A stretch of 64,000 nucleotides of DNA from Mesorhizobium loti (GTDB taxonomy: Bacteria > Pseudomonadota > Alphaproteobacteria > Rhizobiales > Rhizobiaceae): NCBI RefSeq assembly GCF_003148495.1, contig NZ_QGGH01000004.1, positions 434,001-498,000 on the forward strand. Direction: 5' to 3'. Shown here in pieces: positions 52,254 through 61,950 of this stretch. The position numbers and the translations under genes are program-made. The notes beneath the pieces are model-generated. The model had not been told where the DNA came from. It made no database searches and was given only the letters and a program-made list of their open reading frames with translations. The first letter of the stretch is position 1; every line of letters begins with the position of its first letter.

Positions 52254-53462
52254 ATGGCCGAAGCTTATGTCTATGACGCCGTGCGCACGCCGCGCGGCAA
52301 GGGCAAGAAGGACGGATCGCTGCACGAGGTGCCGGCGGTGCGGCTTGCCGCCAAGACGCTCGAGTCGCTGCGCGACCGCAATGGGCTGGATACCGGCACT
52401 GTCGACGACATCATCTTCGGCTGCGTCGATCCGGTCGGCGAGGCGGGTTCGGTCATTCCGCGCGCCGCAGCCTTCGAGGCCGGCTACGACACCAAGGCGC
52501 CCGGCATGCAGATCTCGCGCTTCTGTGCTTCCGGGCTCGACGCCATCAATCTCGGCGCCGCCAAGATCGCGCAGGGCGCCGATGAGATCGTCATCGCCGG
52601 CGGCGTCGAATCGATGTCGCGCGTCGGCATGGGCGCCTCGGGCGGTGCCTGGTTTATGGACCCGTCCGTCGGCCTGCCCGGCTGGTTCGTGCCGCAAGGC
52701 ATCGCGGCCGATCTGATCGCCACCAAATACGGCTTCTCCCGCGACGACGTCGACGCCTATGCGGTCGAGAGCCAGAAGCGTGCCGCCAAATCCTGGGCCG
52801 ATGGCCGCTTCAAGAAGTCCGTCATCCCGATCAAGGACCAGAACGGCCTGACCATCCTCGACCATGACGAGCATATGCGGCCATCGACCGACATGCAGTC
52901 GCTGGCCTCGCTCAACCCGTCCTTCGTCATGCCTGGCGAAATGGGCGGCTTCGATGCGGTTGCCTTGCAGAAACACCCCGAGGTGGAGGAGGTCAACCAT
53001 GTTCACCATGCCGGCAATTCGTCCGGCATCGTCGATGGCGCGGCGGCCGTGCTGCTCGGTTCGAAGAAGGCCGGCAAGGCGATGGGGCTGAAGCCCCGCG
53101 CCCGCATCCGCACCTTCGCCAATATCGGCTCCGAGCCGGTGCTGATGCTGACCGGTCCGGTCGACGTCACCGAGAAGCTATTGAAGCGCGCCAAGATGAA
53201 GCTCTCGGACATCGACCTGTTCGAGCTCAACGAAGCCTTCGCCTCGGTGGTGCTGCGCTACATGCAGGCTTTCGACATTCCGCATGACAAGATCAACGTC
53301 AATGGCGGCGCCATCGCCATGGGCCATCCGCTCGGCGCCACCGGCGCGATGATCCTGGGCACGGTGCTGGACGAACTGGAGCGCCGCGATCTCAACACCG
53401 CTTTGGTGACGCTGTGCATCGGCGCCGGCATGGGCACCGCAACCATCATCGAACGCGTCTGA
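52254..53462 (+). CDS. Acetyl-CoA acyltransferase (thiolase)
   Basis: 402-aa thiolase for the last step of beta-oxidation, splitting 3-ketoacyl-CoA with CoA. The nucleophile Cys lies in SRFCASGLDAINLG (near residue 90). The other active-site residues are in NGGAIAMGHPLGATGA (His) and CIGAGMGTA (Cys). ATG 52254 has an AAGGAG site. It lies upstream of the FadB-like gene by 14 nt, and together they form the beta/alpha pair of a trifunctional complex. Confidence 0.95.
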   Translation: MAEAYVYDAVRTPRGKGKKDGSLHEVPAVRLAAKTLESLRDRNGLDTGTVDDIIFGCVDPVGEAGSVIPRAAAFEAGYDTKAPGMQISRFCASGLDAINLGAAKIAQGADEIVIAGGVESMSRVGMGASGGAWFMDPSVGLPGWFVPQGIAADLIATKYGFSRDDVDAYAVESQKRAAKSWADGRFKKSVIPIKDQNGLTILDHDEHMRPSTDMQSLASLNPSFVMPGEMGGFDAVALQKHPEVEEVNHVHHAGNSSGIVDGAAAVLLGSKKAGKAMGLKPRARIRTFANIGSEPVLMLTGPVDVTEKLLKRAKMKLSDIDLFELNEAFASVVLRYMQAFDIPHDKINVNGGAIAMGHPLGATGAMILGTVLDELERRDLNTALVTLCIGAGMGTATIIERV

Positions 53463-53476
53463 CGGGGAGAGAAACG

Positions 53477-55696
53477 ATGAGCTACACCAATTTCACCCTC
53501 GACATCGACGCCGACGGCATTGCGCTGGTCACCTGGGACATGCCTGGCCGGTCGATGAACGTCTTCACCGAGGAAGCGATGCGGGAATTGAACGCCATCG
53601 TCGACAAGGTGGCAGGTGACGCCGCCATCAAGGGCGCGGTGATCACTTCCGGCAAGGACACCTTCTCCGGCGGTGCCGACATCACCCTGCTGCAGAAGAT
53701 GTTGACGACCTTCGCCACGGACAAGGGCAAGGACGCCGAAAAGGCGACGAAGGCGCTGTTCGACAATGCCGGTATCATGACCGGCCTGTTCCGCAAGCTG
53801 GAGACATCAGGAAAGCCGTGGGTGTCGGCGATCAACGGCACCTGCATGGGCGGTGCCTTCGAATTGTCGCTCGCCTGCCACGGCCGTGTCGCCGCCGACA
53901 GCGACAAAGTGAAGATGGCGCTTCCCGAGGTGAAGATCGGCATCTTCCCGGGCGCCGGCGGCACCCAGCGCGTGCCGCGGTTGACCGACCAGCAGCAGGC
54001 GCTGCAGATGCTGACCTCCGGCCAGACACTGTCGCCGCAGAAAGCCAAGTCGATGGGCCTGATCCATGAGATCGCCGAACCGGCCAGGCTGGTCGAGGCC
54101 GCCAAGGCGATGATCAGGAATGGCCTGAAGCCCGTAGCACCTTGGGACGAGAAGGGTTTCAAGCTGCCCGGCGGCCAGATCTATTCGCCCGCCGGCTTCA
54201 ATCTGTGGCCGCCGGCCATCGCCATCCTGCGTCGTGAGACCTACGGCAACTATCCGGCCGCCGCAGCGATCCTGAAATGCGTCTATGAAGGGCTGCTGGT
54301 GCCGTTCGACACCGCCTTGCGCATCGAGCAGCGCTATTTCACCGAGATCATGCAGACCAAGGAAGCGGCGGCGATGATCCGCTCGCTGTTCGTGTCGCTG
54401 CAGGAACTGAACAAGGGCGCCCGCCGCCCGGCCGACGTGCCCGAAACCAAGTTCAAGAAGATTGGCATTCTCGGCGCCGGCTTCATGGGCGCCGGCATCG
54501 CCTATGTCACCGCCAAGGCCGGCATCCCGGTGGTGCTGCTCGACCGCGACATGGAGTCGGCTGCCAAGGGCAAGGCGCATTCCGACAGCCTGATCTCGGA
54601 TCAGGTGAAGAAGGGCCGCGCCAAGCCGGAGGACAGGGAGAAATTGCTGTCGCTGATCACGCCGACGGCCGATTATGCCGACCTTGCCGGCTGCGATCTG
54701 GTGGTCGAGGCGGTGTTCGAGGATTCAGGCGTCAAGAAGAGCGCCACCGAACAGGCCGAGGCCGTTCTGAAGCCATCGGCGATCTTCGCGTCGAACACCT
54801 CCACCATCCCGATCTCGTCGCTGGCCAAGAATTCGGCGCGGCCGAAGAATTTCATCGGCATCCACTTCTTCTCGCCGGTCGACAAGATGATGCTGGTCGA
54901 GATCATTTTGGGCAAGAAGACCGGCGACAAGGCGCTGGCCACGGCAATCGATTTCGTCCGTGCCATCAAGAAGACGCCGATCGTCGTCAACGACACGCGC
55001 GGCTTCTACGTCAACCGCTGCGTGCTGCGCTACATGTCGGAAGCCTACAAGATGCTGATCGAAGGCGTCCCGGCGCCGATGATCGAAAATGCTGCGAAGG
55101 CCGCCGGCATGCCGGTCGGACCCCTGGCGCTGACCGACGAGACGGCCATCGACCTTGCCCAGAAGATCATGAAGCAGACCATCAGGGACCTGGGCGACAA
55201 GGCGGTCGATCCAAAGCAGATGGCGCTGATCAACACCATGGTCGACGATCACGGCCGCTTCGGTCGCAAGAACGGCAAGGGTTTCTACGATTATCCGGCG
55301 AAGCCCGCCAAGAAGAAGCTGTGGCCGGGTCTCAAGGATCTCTATCCGCAGCTTGCGCCCGAGAAGGTCGATTATGAGGAGTTGCAGCAGCGGCTGCTGG
55401 TCACCATCGCGCTGGAAGCGGCGCGGGTGATGGAAGAGGGCATCGTCACCGACCCGCGCGAGGCCGATGTCGGCTCGATCCTGGCCTTCGGTTTTGCCCC
55501 CTACACCGGCGGCGCGCTGTCCTACATCGACGGCATCGGCGCCAAGGCATTCGTCAAGATCGCCAAGAACCTGCAGAAGAAATACGGCGCCGAGTTCAAG
55601 GCGCCCAAGCTGCTGCTCGACATGGCCGAGAAGGGCGAGAGCTTCTATCAACGTTTCGATCCCTATGCGAAAGGCGACGTGAAGCAGGCAGCCTGA
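53477..55696 (+). CDS. FadB-like enoyl-CoA hydratase/3-hydroxyacyl-CoA dehydrogenase
   Basis: 739-aa alpha subunit of the fatty-acid oxidation complex. The crotonase domain is at about 1-290, with both glutamates in CMGGAFELSLACHG and LPEVKIGIFPGAGG. The NAD-binding motif GILGAGFMGAG starts near residue 329. The dehydrogenase part has GIHFFSPVDKM and NRCVLRYMSEA. It works with the thiolase encoded just upstream. ATG 53477 follows GGGGAGAG. Confidence 0.95.
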   Translation: MSYTNFTLDIDADGIALVTWDMPGRSMNVFTEEAMRELNAIVDKVAGDAAIKGAVITSGKDTFSGGADITLLQKMLTTFATDKGKDAEKATKALFDNAGIMTGLFRKLETSGKPWVSAINGTCMGGAFELSLACHGRVAADSDKVKMALPEVKIGIFPGAGGTQRVPRLTDQQQALQMLTSGQTLSPQKAKSMGLIHEIAEPARLVEAAKAMIRNGLKPVAPWDEKGFKLPGGQIYSPAGFNLWPPAIAILRRETYGNYPAAAAILKCVYEGLLVPFDTALRIEQRYFTEIMQTKEAAAMIRSLFVSLQELNKGARRPADVPETKFKKIGILGAGFMGAGIAYVTAKAGIPVVLLDRDMESAAKGKAHSDSLISDQVKKGRAKPEDREKLLSLITPTADYADLAGCDLVVEAVFEDSGVKKSATEQAEAVLKPSAIFASNTSTIPISSLAKNSARPKNFIGIHFFSPVDKMMLVEIILGKKTGDKALATAIDFVRAIKKTPIVVNDTRGFYVNRCVLRYMSEAYKMLIEGVPAPMIENAAKAAGMPVGPLALTDETAIDLAQKIMKQTIRDLGDKAVDPKQMALINTMVDDHGRFGRKNGKGFYDYPAKPAKKKLWPGLKDLYPQLAPEKVDYEELQQRLLVTIALEAARVMEEGIVTDPREADVGSILAFGFAPYTGGALSYIDGIGAKAFVKIAKNLQKKYGAEFKAPKLLLDMAEKGESFYQRFDPYAKGDVKQAA

Positions 55697-55706
55697 CGCC
55701 GACCCG

Positions 55707-56252
55707 ATGTATGTCTGGGTGCGCATGGCGCGCATGATGGCCACGGCGCGCAGCCGTGGCCCCTATATGATGGGTGGCGAAAGCCGGCTGGCTTTTCGCT
55801 GCCTGCCGACCGACATCGATTTCAACATCCATCTCAACAATGCGCGCTACATGATGCTGGCCGATCTCGGCCGCATTGATTTATTTATGCGCGCGGGCCT
55901 CATCAGGCTGGCGAGGACAAATGGCTGGGCGCCGATGATGGGCGGGCTGCAGACGGTCTATGCGCGCGAGATCAGGCTGTGGCGTCGCTTCGAAGTGGTG
56001 TCTTCGATCGAGACTTGGGAAGGCACCCAGGTTATAGGCAAGCATCGTTTCGTCCTCGACAATGGCGAGACAGCCGCCTTGATTATGACGACGGCCGGCG
56101 TCTATGACCGCGGGGCTCGGCGCTTTCTCGATATCGACGAGGTCGTCGCAGCACTTGGCCGCGCGGCAAACCCGCGACCTCTAACCCAGGCAGAACGGAT
56201 TTTCATGACGTCGCACCAGGGTCTGCGCAGCTTGGCCAAGGGTGTCGATTGA
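55707..56252 (+). CDS. Hotdog-fold acyl-CoA thioesterase
   Basis: 181-aa protein with the hotdog signature DIDFNIHLNNARYMMLADLGRIDLF, typical of 4-hydroxybenzoyl-CoA-type thioesterases (the conserved Asp/Asn pair and long helix). It would release CoA from acyl-CoA. It starts 10 nt after the FadB-like gene, so it is probably the last gene of the MerR-controlled operon and could relieve acyl-CoA build-up. Confidence 0.82.
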   Translation: MYVWVRMARMMATARSRGPYMMGGESRLAFRCLPTDIDFNIHLNNARYMMLADLGRIDLFMRAGLIRLARTNGWAPMMGGLQTVYAREIRLWRRFEVVSSIETWEGTQVIGKHRFVLDNGETAALIMTTAGVYDRGARRFLDIDEVVAALGRAANPRPLTQAERIFMTSHQGLRSLAKGVD

Positions 56253-56377
56253 TCCCGGGAATCGGAATTTGTGGTGCCACAGCTTACACGCGGCGTTGTG
56301 GGGCGGGCGGTGGACAAAACGGCATTCCAAGACTAGAAGGGAAAGGTATTTTTTCCTGCATTGAAGGAGAGCAAGAC

Positions 56378-57046
56378 GTGCTCTCGCATGACCGTGTCTG
56401 GGCCGCCATCGATGCTCTTGCCGAGCGCTATTCGCTTTCGGCCTCGGGACTGGCCAAGCGCGCGGGGCTCGATTCCACCGCCTTCAACAAGTCGAAGCGT
56501 TTGTCGTCGGATGGCCGGCCGCGCTGGCCCTCGACCGAATCGCTTGCCAAGATCATCGAGGCGACGGGCGCTTCGCTCGATGAATTCACCGGTCTTATCG
56601 AAGGCCGGCCCGGGATCAGCAATAGTGCTTCGACCAGCCATGCCGCTTCGGTCGCCCGCAGACGCTCCGTGCCGTTGCTCGGCTTTGCCCAGGCCGGCGC
56701 CGGCGGCTTCTTCGACGACGCCGGCTTTCCGGCCGGGCAGGGTTGGGATCTGGTCGAACTGCCGGCACAATCGACCGAGAGTTCCTATGCGCTGCAGGTG
56801 CAGGGTGATTCCATGCTGCCGCTCTACCGCAATGGCGACGTCCTCATCGTCGAACCGGGCGCCATCACCCGCAAGGGTGATCGCGTCGTCGTCAAGACCA
56901 CCGGCGGCGAGGTGATGGCCAAGGTGCTCGAGCGCCAGACCGTCAAGTCGATTGCTCTGGTCTCGCTCAATCCCGATCATCCCGACCGCGATATTCCCAT
57001 GCACGATGTCGAGTGGGTGGCGCGGATTGTGTGGGCAAGCCAGTAG
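56378..57046 (+). CDS. LexA-like S24-family repressor
   Basis: 222-aa regulator. N-terminal HTH at about 5-60 (SASGLAKRAGLDSTAFNKSK). The C-terminal S24 domain has the catalytic Ser in QGDSMLPLYRNGDVLIV and the Lys in KGDRVVVKTTGG. LexA/CI-type proteins may cut themselves on DNA damage, but no clear Ala-Gly cleavage site was picked by eye. The start is GTG 56378, with AAGGAGAG 7 nt upstream. It is a chromosomal gene with no phage genes around it. Targets unknown. Confidence 0.82.
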   Translation: MLSHDRVWAAIDALAERYSLSASGLAKRAGLDSTAFNKSKRLSSDGRPRWPSTESLAKIIEATGASLDEFTGLIEGRPGISNSASTSHAASVARRRSVPLLGFAQAGAGGFFDDAGFPAGQGWDLVELPAQSTESSYALQVQGDSMLPLYRNGDVLIVEPGAITRKGDRVVVKTTGGEVMAKVLERQTVKSIALVSLNPDHPDRDIPMHDVEWVARIVWASQ

Positions 57047-57055
57047 GTCAGGCTC

Positions 57056-57907
57056 GTGCGGCTCCTTCATCATGCCTTGGCGGTTCTGATGGTCCCAGTG
57101 ATGGCGGCCATGGTCGTCACTGGTGGTCACACGCTGAAAGGAAGCGACAGCGTCGTCACGGTGGATCAGCTTGATCCGGGCGCCGATACGATCGCGCAAC
57201 AAGGCGCCGAGACGGTGCCCGAAGAGCCGGCCACATCGGCCATAGCAGCTCCACAGCCGCCAAAGCCGGCGCCGCATTCGAGGGCGATCGATCCCCAATT
57301 TGTCGCGCCACCGGAACTGCCCGCCGAGGGGCTTGAACGGGTCGAGCCGCGCGAGCCATTGAGCAAGCTTGCGCTGGCCGTGCCGCCCAAGCCGAAAATG
57401 CCTGACGACTGGAACGGCACAAAGCTGTTCCAGCCGGTTGCGCCGGCCGCTGGCCTAATCGAAGCGAAGGGCTACTCGGTCGCGGTTTCCGGCATCGACC
57501 TCGTCAGGCAGGACGAGACCTGTAGCGAGGACGGCAAATCCTGGCCGTGCGGCGTCCGTGCGCGGACGGCATTCCGCGCCTTCCTGCGTGGCCGCGCGGT
57601 GGTTTGCACCGTGCCGCCCGAGGGCGGCCGCGACCTGATCGCTGCCGAATGCCGGATCGGCAAGCAGGATGTCGGCCAATGGCTGGTCGAAAACGGCTGG
57701 GCGCGCGCCGCCAAGGGTGGGCCCTATGCCGAAGCCGGCGACAAGGCACGCACGGCGAAGAAGGGCATTTTCGGATCGGCGCCTGATCTGTCCGGCATGC
57801 CGGCAATGCCGGCCGCACCGAGCCCGGCGCCTCAGGCGCCGAGTTCGATCCTGGAAGAGTCCGGCGGCGTGCTCAAACCAGCTGACCAGCCAGCGCCCGC
57901 TCAATGA
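57056..57907 (+). CDS. Exported SNase-like (thermonuclease family) protein
   Basis: 283-aa protein with an N-terminal hydrophobic signal (about 1-24), a Pro/Ala-rich linker, and an SNase-type OB-fold at about 140-250 (for example DVGQWLVENGWARAAKGGPY and ARTAKKGIFGS). The nuclease Arg/Glu/Arg set is not fully recognisable, so it may not cut DNA; four Cys may form disulfides. GTG 57056 or ATG 57092. It ends inside the 3' end of lysK on the other strand (35-nt overlap). Confidence 0.7.
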   Translation: MRLLHHALAVLMVPVMAAMVVTGGHTLKGSDSVVTVDQLDPGADTIAQQGAETVPEEPATSAIAAPQPPKPAPHSRAIDPQFVAPPELPAEGLERVEPREPLSKLALAVPPKPKMPDDWNGTKLFQPVAPAAGLIEAKGYSVAVSGIDLVRQDETCSEDGKSWPCGVRARTAFRAFLRGRAVVCTVPPEGGRDLIAAECRIGKQDVGQWLVENGWARAAKGGPYAEAGDKARTAKKGIFGSAPDLSGMPAMPAAPSPAPQAPSSILEESGGVLKPADQPAPAQ

Positions 57908-59519
57908 GCGCCCGCGTCTCGGCAATGCCGTAGAGCGCGGCGAACGAACCGAAACGCGGGCCGCGCTCCTGGCCGATCAGCACCTGATAGATCATCTGGA
58001 AGAAGGCACCCGATACGCCAGGGCCGCCCTCCGGGCTCTGCTTGGAATGATCCTGATAGCGTTCGATCCTGCGCGCGACGTTGAGCGAAGCGTTCTGGAT
58101 CGCTTCGCCATTGGCGCCGGCCGGCAATTCGCCAAGCGCCTTGTCGAGGGCTTGCAGCGCCTCGCGCTCGACCTCGTCGGCCGGGCGGAAGGTTTTCGTC
58201 GGCTTCACGAAATCGTCGAAATAGCGGATCGCGTGGCCGACCAGCTGGTCGAGTTCGGGATGCGTCTTTGGCGTCACCCCTTGCGTGTGGCGTGAGATGA
58301 AGCCCCACAGCACATCCTTGTTCTGCGCGTTGGAAGCGCTGACCAGATTGAGCAGCAGCGAGAACGGCACCGGCATGTCGATCGCGGGCGGGTTGCCGTC
58401 ATGCATATGCCAGACTGGGTTGCCCAGCCGTTCCTTCCAGTCCTGCCGGGGATAGGCGGCGAGGAAGGTATAGTATTCGTCCACAGCCCGCGGGATGACG
58501 TCGAAATACAGCTTCTTGGCCTGCCGCGGCCGCTGGTACATGTAGAGCCCGAGGCTTTCGGTCGGCGCATAGGTCAGCCACTCGTCGATGGTCAGCCCGT
58601 TGCCCTTCGACTTCGAGATCTTCTGGCCGTTCTCGTCGAGGAACAGTTCGTAGACGAAATGCTCCGGCGCCCGTCCGCCCAGAATGTTGCAGATGCGGTC
58701 GTAGACCACCGCATTGGTCTGGTGATCCTTGCCGAACATCTCGAAATCGACACCAAGGGCTGCCCAGCGCATGCCGAAATCCGGCTTCCATTGCAGCTTC
58801 ACGCGGCCGCCGGTGATCGAAAGCGTGGTCTCGGTACCCTCGTCGTCGAAGGTGATGGTGCCGGCCTTGGCGTCGACATGCTTCATCGGCACGTAAAGCA
58901 CGCGGCCGCTCTTCGGCGAAATCGGCAGGAACGGGCTGTAGGTCGCCTGCCGCTCGGGGCCGAGCGTCGGCAGCATCACCGCCATGATCTGGTCGTAGCG
59001 TTCGGCGGCGCGCAGCAGCATCGGGTCGAAACGGCCGGACTTGTAGTATTGCGTCGCGCTGGCGAACTCGTAGTCGAAGCCGAACGTGTCGAGGAAGCGG
59101 CACAGCATCGCATTGTTGTGGTCGGCGAAGCTGGCATAGTCGTCGCCGAAGGGATTGGGAACCGACGACAGCGGCTTGTGCAAATGCGGCTCGAGTGCGG
59201 CGCGATCCGGCACGCTGTCGGGTATCTTGCGCATACCGTCCATATCGTCGGAAAAGCACAGCAGCTTGGTGGCAACCTTGTCCTGCGTCAGGACGCGAAA
59301 GGCATGGCGCACCATCGACGTGCGCGCCACCTCGCCGAACGTGCCGATATGCGGCAGGCCGGACGGTCCGTAGCCGGTCTCGAACAGGACTGTTTGCGGA
59401 AAGTCGGTGCCTTTGTAGCGTTCGATGATCTTTTTGGCTTCTTCGAACGGCCATGCCTTGCTCTCGGTCGCGGCCGCCAGCAGCTCGGGATTGAGATCGA
59501 TGATGTTTGATCCCGCCAT
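57873..59519 (-). CDS. lysK: Class I lysyl-tRNA synthetase
   Basis: 548-aa class I synthetase, the archaeal-type LysRS found in some alphaproteobacteria in place of the class II enzyme. The HIGH motif reads PHIGTFGE and the KMSKS motif KISKSKGNG. The zinc-free catalytic core and the C-terminal helical anticodon-binding domain fit the family. ATG 59519 (MAGSNIIDLN). It converges with the SNase-like gene and their 3' ends overlap by 35 nt. Its presence supports the Rhizobiales assignment. Confidence 0.95.
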   Translation of the reverse strand: MAGSNIIDLNPELLAAATESKAWPFEEAKKIIERYKGTDFPQTVLFETGYGPSGLPHIGTFGEVARTSMVRHAFRVLTQDKVATKLLCFSDDMDGMRKIPDSVPDRAALEPHLHKPLSSVPNPFGDDYASFADHNNAMLCRFLDTFGFDYEFASATQYYKSGRFDPMLLRAAERYDQIMAVMLPTLGPERQATYSPFLPISPKSGRVLYVPMKHVDAKAGTITFDDEGTETTLSITGGRVKLQWKPDFGMRWAALGVDFEMFGKDHQTNAVVYDRICNILGGRAPEHFVYELFLDENGQKISKSKGNGLTIDEWLTYAPTESLGLYMYQRPRQAKKLYFDVIPRAVDEYYTFLAAYPRQDWKERLGNPVWHMHDGNPPAIDMPVPFSLLLNLVSASNAQNKDVLWGFISRHTQGVTPKTHPELDQLVGHAIRYFDDFVKPTKTFRPADEVEREALQALDKALGELPAGANGEAIQNASLNVARRIERYQDHSKQSPEGGPGVSGAFFQMIYQVLIGQERGPRFGSFAALYGIAETRALIERALAGQLV

Positions 59520-59646
59520 GTCACTGTTTTCCAAATCATTCGCCGGCCCATTCGAAGGCAGGCCGGAGCAGAGGTTTTTCAACCGGTCTCTAGGCGTGCA
59601 TCGCCGGAGCGTCAACGCGTGCGGCGCTTTTTCCTTGCGGTGCAGA

Positions 59647-60096
59647 ATGAGCGTTCCTACCTTCGAGGCCCGGTTCAAGGAGAAAAAATTGCCGACGCCG
59701 CATGAAGCCCTGATCTACCTGATGGTCATCACCTCGGCCTCCGATCGCGACATGACCGATGTCGAACTGGCGCGGATCGGCGAGGTCGTCCGCTCCTGGC
59801 CGGTGTTCGAGGACTTCAACCACGACCGGCTGGTCGGCGTCGCCCAGGCCTGCCAGAAGCGTCTGCACGAAGAGGATGGGCTGGAAGGCGTGCTCGCTGA
59901 AGTCGCCGAGGCCTTGCCCGAGCGGTTGCGCGACACCGCCTATGCCGCCGCCTTCGAGGTTGCCGCTGTCGATCTCGAAATGCGCATGGAAGAAGTGCGG
60001 GTGCTACAGCTGATCCGTCGTCAGCTCGATCTCGACACGCTGACGGTCGCCGCCATCGGCCGTGCCGCCAAGGCGCGGCTGCGTACGCTCACCTGA
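59647..60096 (+). CDS. TerB-family protein
   Basis: 149-aa all-helical protein with the TerB/tellurite-resistance-like pattern of acidic residues (SASDRDMTDVELARIG and VDLEMRMEEVRVLQLIRRQL). TerB folds have two metal-binding acidic sites. A real role in tellurite resistance is not implied, as no other ter gene is near. ATG 59647. It converges with the solute-binding gene 14 nt downstream. Confidence 0.78.
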   Translation: MSVPTFEARFKEKKLPTPHEALIYLMVITSASDRDMTDVELARIGEVVRSWPVFEDFNHDRLVGVAQACQKRLHEEDGLEGVLAEVAEALPERLRDTAYAAAFEVAAVDLEMRMEEVRVLQLIRRQLDLDTLTVAAIGRAAKARLRTLT

Positions 60097-60110
60097 ATAT
60101 CAGCGGCGCC

Positions 60111-60989
60111 TTAGAAAAAGCTGACGGGAAAGTAACGCAGGTAGAATTCGGCGAACGTGCCTTTCATCGAAATCTCCTGCAGCGCGTAGTCGAGCGCGGC
60201 GGCCAGCGCCGGATTATCCGCTTTGGTGGCGATGGCCATGCCAGTGCCCAGATATTCGGGCGCCAGATAGGGCCCGCCGGCAAAGCGGCAGCAGCCCGCC
60301 GCATCCGAGCCGCCCAGCCAGAAGGCCAGGCGCATGCCGTCGCCGAAGGCCGCGTCGACCTTGCCGGCCTTGAGATCGTTGTAAAGGTCTTCCGGTCTGT
60401 CGAAAGTGACGACCTGAACCGTGTTGAAATAGTCGCGCAGCATGCGCTCATGCGCTGAACCTGATATTACGCCGACACGGTTGCCGTGCAATTTGTCAAA
60501 GACCGGTTCGGTCAGCGCCTTGCTTTTCGGCATGATGAAGCGTGCCGGAAACTGCAGATAGGAGCGCGAGAAGGCATAGGTCGCGCGCGATTCCGGCGTT
60601 GCGGCGATGCCGGCGATGATCGCCTCGCCTTCGCCTTTCTGCAATGCGCCTTCCAGCTCGGTCCAGGGCAAGGCCTGGATCTGGCATTTTTCGACGATGC
60701 CAAGCTCGGCGCAGATGGCGCGTGCCAGATCGATGTGGAAGCCGGACAGCTTTCCCGAGCCGTCGAGGAAATTGAAGGGTGGGAAATCTGTCGTGGTCAG
60801 AAATCTCAGCCGGGGCAGCGCCGAAAGGTCTGGCTTGGGCAGCCGCTCCTTGGCATCCCACAGCACCGGAACCTGAGGCGCCGCGGCGCGCGCACCATCG
60901 GCGAGCGACAGCAATCCGATCAGCATCGCAAGGGCGAAGGATCTCCACTGGAACGCCAAGATAAAACTCCGCCACACTCGTGCTCGCAC
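60111..60989 (-). CDS. Family 3 extracellular solute-binding protein
   Basis: 292-aa periplasmic protein. The signal peptide covers about 1-36 (AMLIGLLSLADGARA). The SBP_bac_3 domain begins at LRFLTTTDFPPFNFLDGSGK and includes LSGFHIDLARAICAELGI, typical of amino-acid-binding proteins. No transporter subunits are adjacent, so the ligand is unknown; related proteins also bind quinate-like or methanol-oxidation cofactors. GTG 60989 is the assumed start. It is divergent from luxR, with 229 nt between. Confidence 0.78.
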   Translation of the reverse strand: MRARVWRSFILAFQWRSFALAMLIGLLSLADGARAAAPQVPVLWDAKERLPKPDLSALPRLRFLTTTDFPPFNFLDGSGKLSGFHIDLARAICAELGIVEKCQIQALPWTELEGALQKGEGEAIIAGIAATPESRATYAFSRSYLQFPARFIMPKSKALTEPVFDKLHGNRVGVISGSAHERMLRDYFNTVQVVTFDRPEDLYNDLKAGKVDAAFGDGMRLAFWLGGSDAAGCCRFAGGPYLAPEYLGTGMAIATKADNPALAAALDYALQEISMKGTFAEFYLRYFPVSFF

Positions 60990-61218
60990 CGGTTTTGGTA
61001 CGAAAATGGTACAGGCACAATGGTTTTTGATTTCAACACGCCGATTTCAGGATATGATTTAGCCGGTTTGCAAATCAGCTTTGGCCGCCTTGGTGAGAGG
61101 ATCAAGGTCGGAGCCACAGAATAAGAATGCGGTTTGCAATCCGTGGTCGGTGGCGAAGTGTAAATCAGGCACGCATCATTGGCCGCAATGCATGAGGCAA
61201 CATGGGGTTGATGTTGCG
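60990..61218. promoter_or_regulatory. Region upstream of luxR
   Basis: No gene. CGGTTTGCAA occurs twice (61064-61073 and 61130-61139). AGGTCGGAG at 61105-61113 matches the half-site of the palindrome between luxR and luxI and could be a weak LuxR site. No strong promoter was recognised. Confidence 0.35.
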
Positions 61219-61950
61219 ATGAGTCAGTTCGATCGCACGCTGGAATTCATAGACCAACTGCAGCACGCCGCAACGGCGGCGGCGGTCTGCGAAAGGCTGC
61301 TGGGCATAACGGCGGATTTCGGTCTCACCGCACTGATGGCGGGAACCGTACCGCAGCCAGGCACGCCGGCCGGCCAGCAAAAGCAGCATGTGCTTCTCTG
61401 CGATTGGCCTGGCGAGTGGCTCGAGCGCTATGTCGCGCGCAACTATGTCGACCATGACCCGGTCGTCAGCCACATGAAACAGTTGCAGGCGCCCTTCCAG
61501 TGGCGCGAGGCGTCGCAGAGCATCCGCATAGACAAGAGCAGCGGCGAAGTGATGGGCGATGCCGGCGCCTTCAAACTGCGTGATGGGCTGGCCTTCCCGT
61601 TGGTCACGCTCGACGGCCAGATCGTCATGGTGTCGCTGGGCGGCGAGGCCGTGGAATTGTCCGCTGCCGAGTTCGGCCAGGTGTCGTTGGTGTCGACCTA
61701 TGCGGTTGGCCGCGCCATGCAACTCCACACCATGGCGAGCAAGAGCATCGATCATATCGTGCTGACGCCGCGCGAACGCGAATGCCTGCAATGGGCCGCA
61801 GTGGGCAAGTCCGAGTGGGAGATTTCGCAAATCCTCGGTATCTCCGAACACACCTCGGAGAAACATCTTCTTAACGCCAAAAGCAAACTCGGTGCCGTCA
61901 ACCGGGTTCAAGCCGTCGCGGAAGCGATAAGGCGCGGCTACATTAGTTAG
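61219..61950 (+). CDS. luxR: LuxR-family acyl-homoserine lactone receptor
   Basis: 243-aa quorum-sensing regulator. The N-terminal signal-binding domain keeps the diagnostic residues W67, Y71, D80, P81, W95 and G123, each exactly ten positions after its TraR counterpart (W57, Y61, D70, P71, W85, G113). The C-terminal LuxR HTH is complete (LTPRERECLQWAAVGKSEWE, then ISEHTSEKHL). It should bind the lactone made by the adjacent LuxI and activate transcription as a dimer. ATG 61219; an alternative ATG lies at 61192. Its stop codon overlaps the palindrome that probably is its operator. Confidence 0.93.
   Translation: MSQFDRTLEFIDQLQHAATAAAVCERLLGITADFGLTALMAGTVPQPGTPAGQQKQHVLLCDWPGEWLERYVARNYVDHDPVVSHMKQLQAPFQWREASQSIRIDKSSGEVMGDAGAFKLRDGLAFPLVTLDGQIVMVSLGGEAVELSAAEFGQVSLVSTYAVGRAMQLHTMASKSIDHIVLTPRERECLQWAAVGKSEWEISQILGISEHTSEKHLLNAKSKLGAVNRVQAVAEAIRRGYIS

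Noticed and set aside
56378..57046. Prophage repressor
   Set aside because: The S24 regulator has no integrase, structural or lysis genes around it; it is better seen as a chromosomal regulator.
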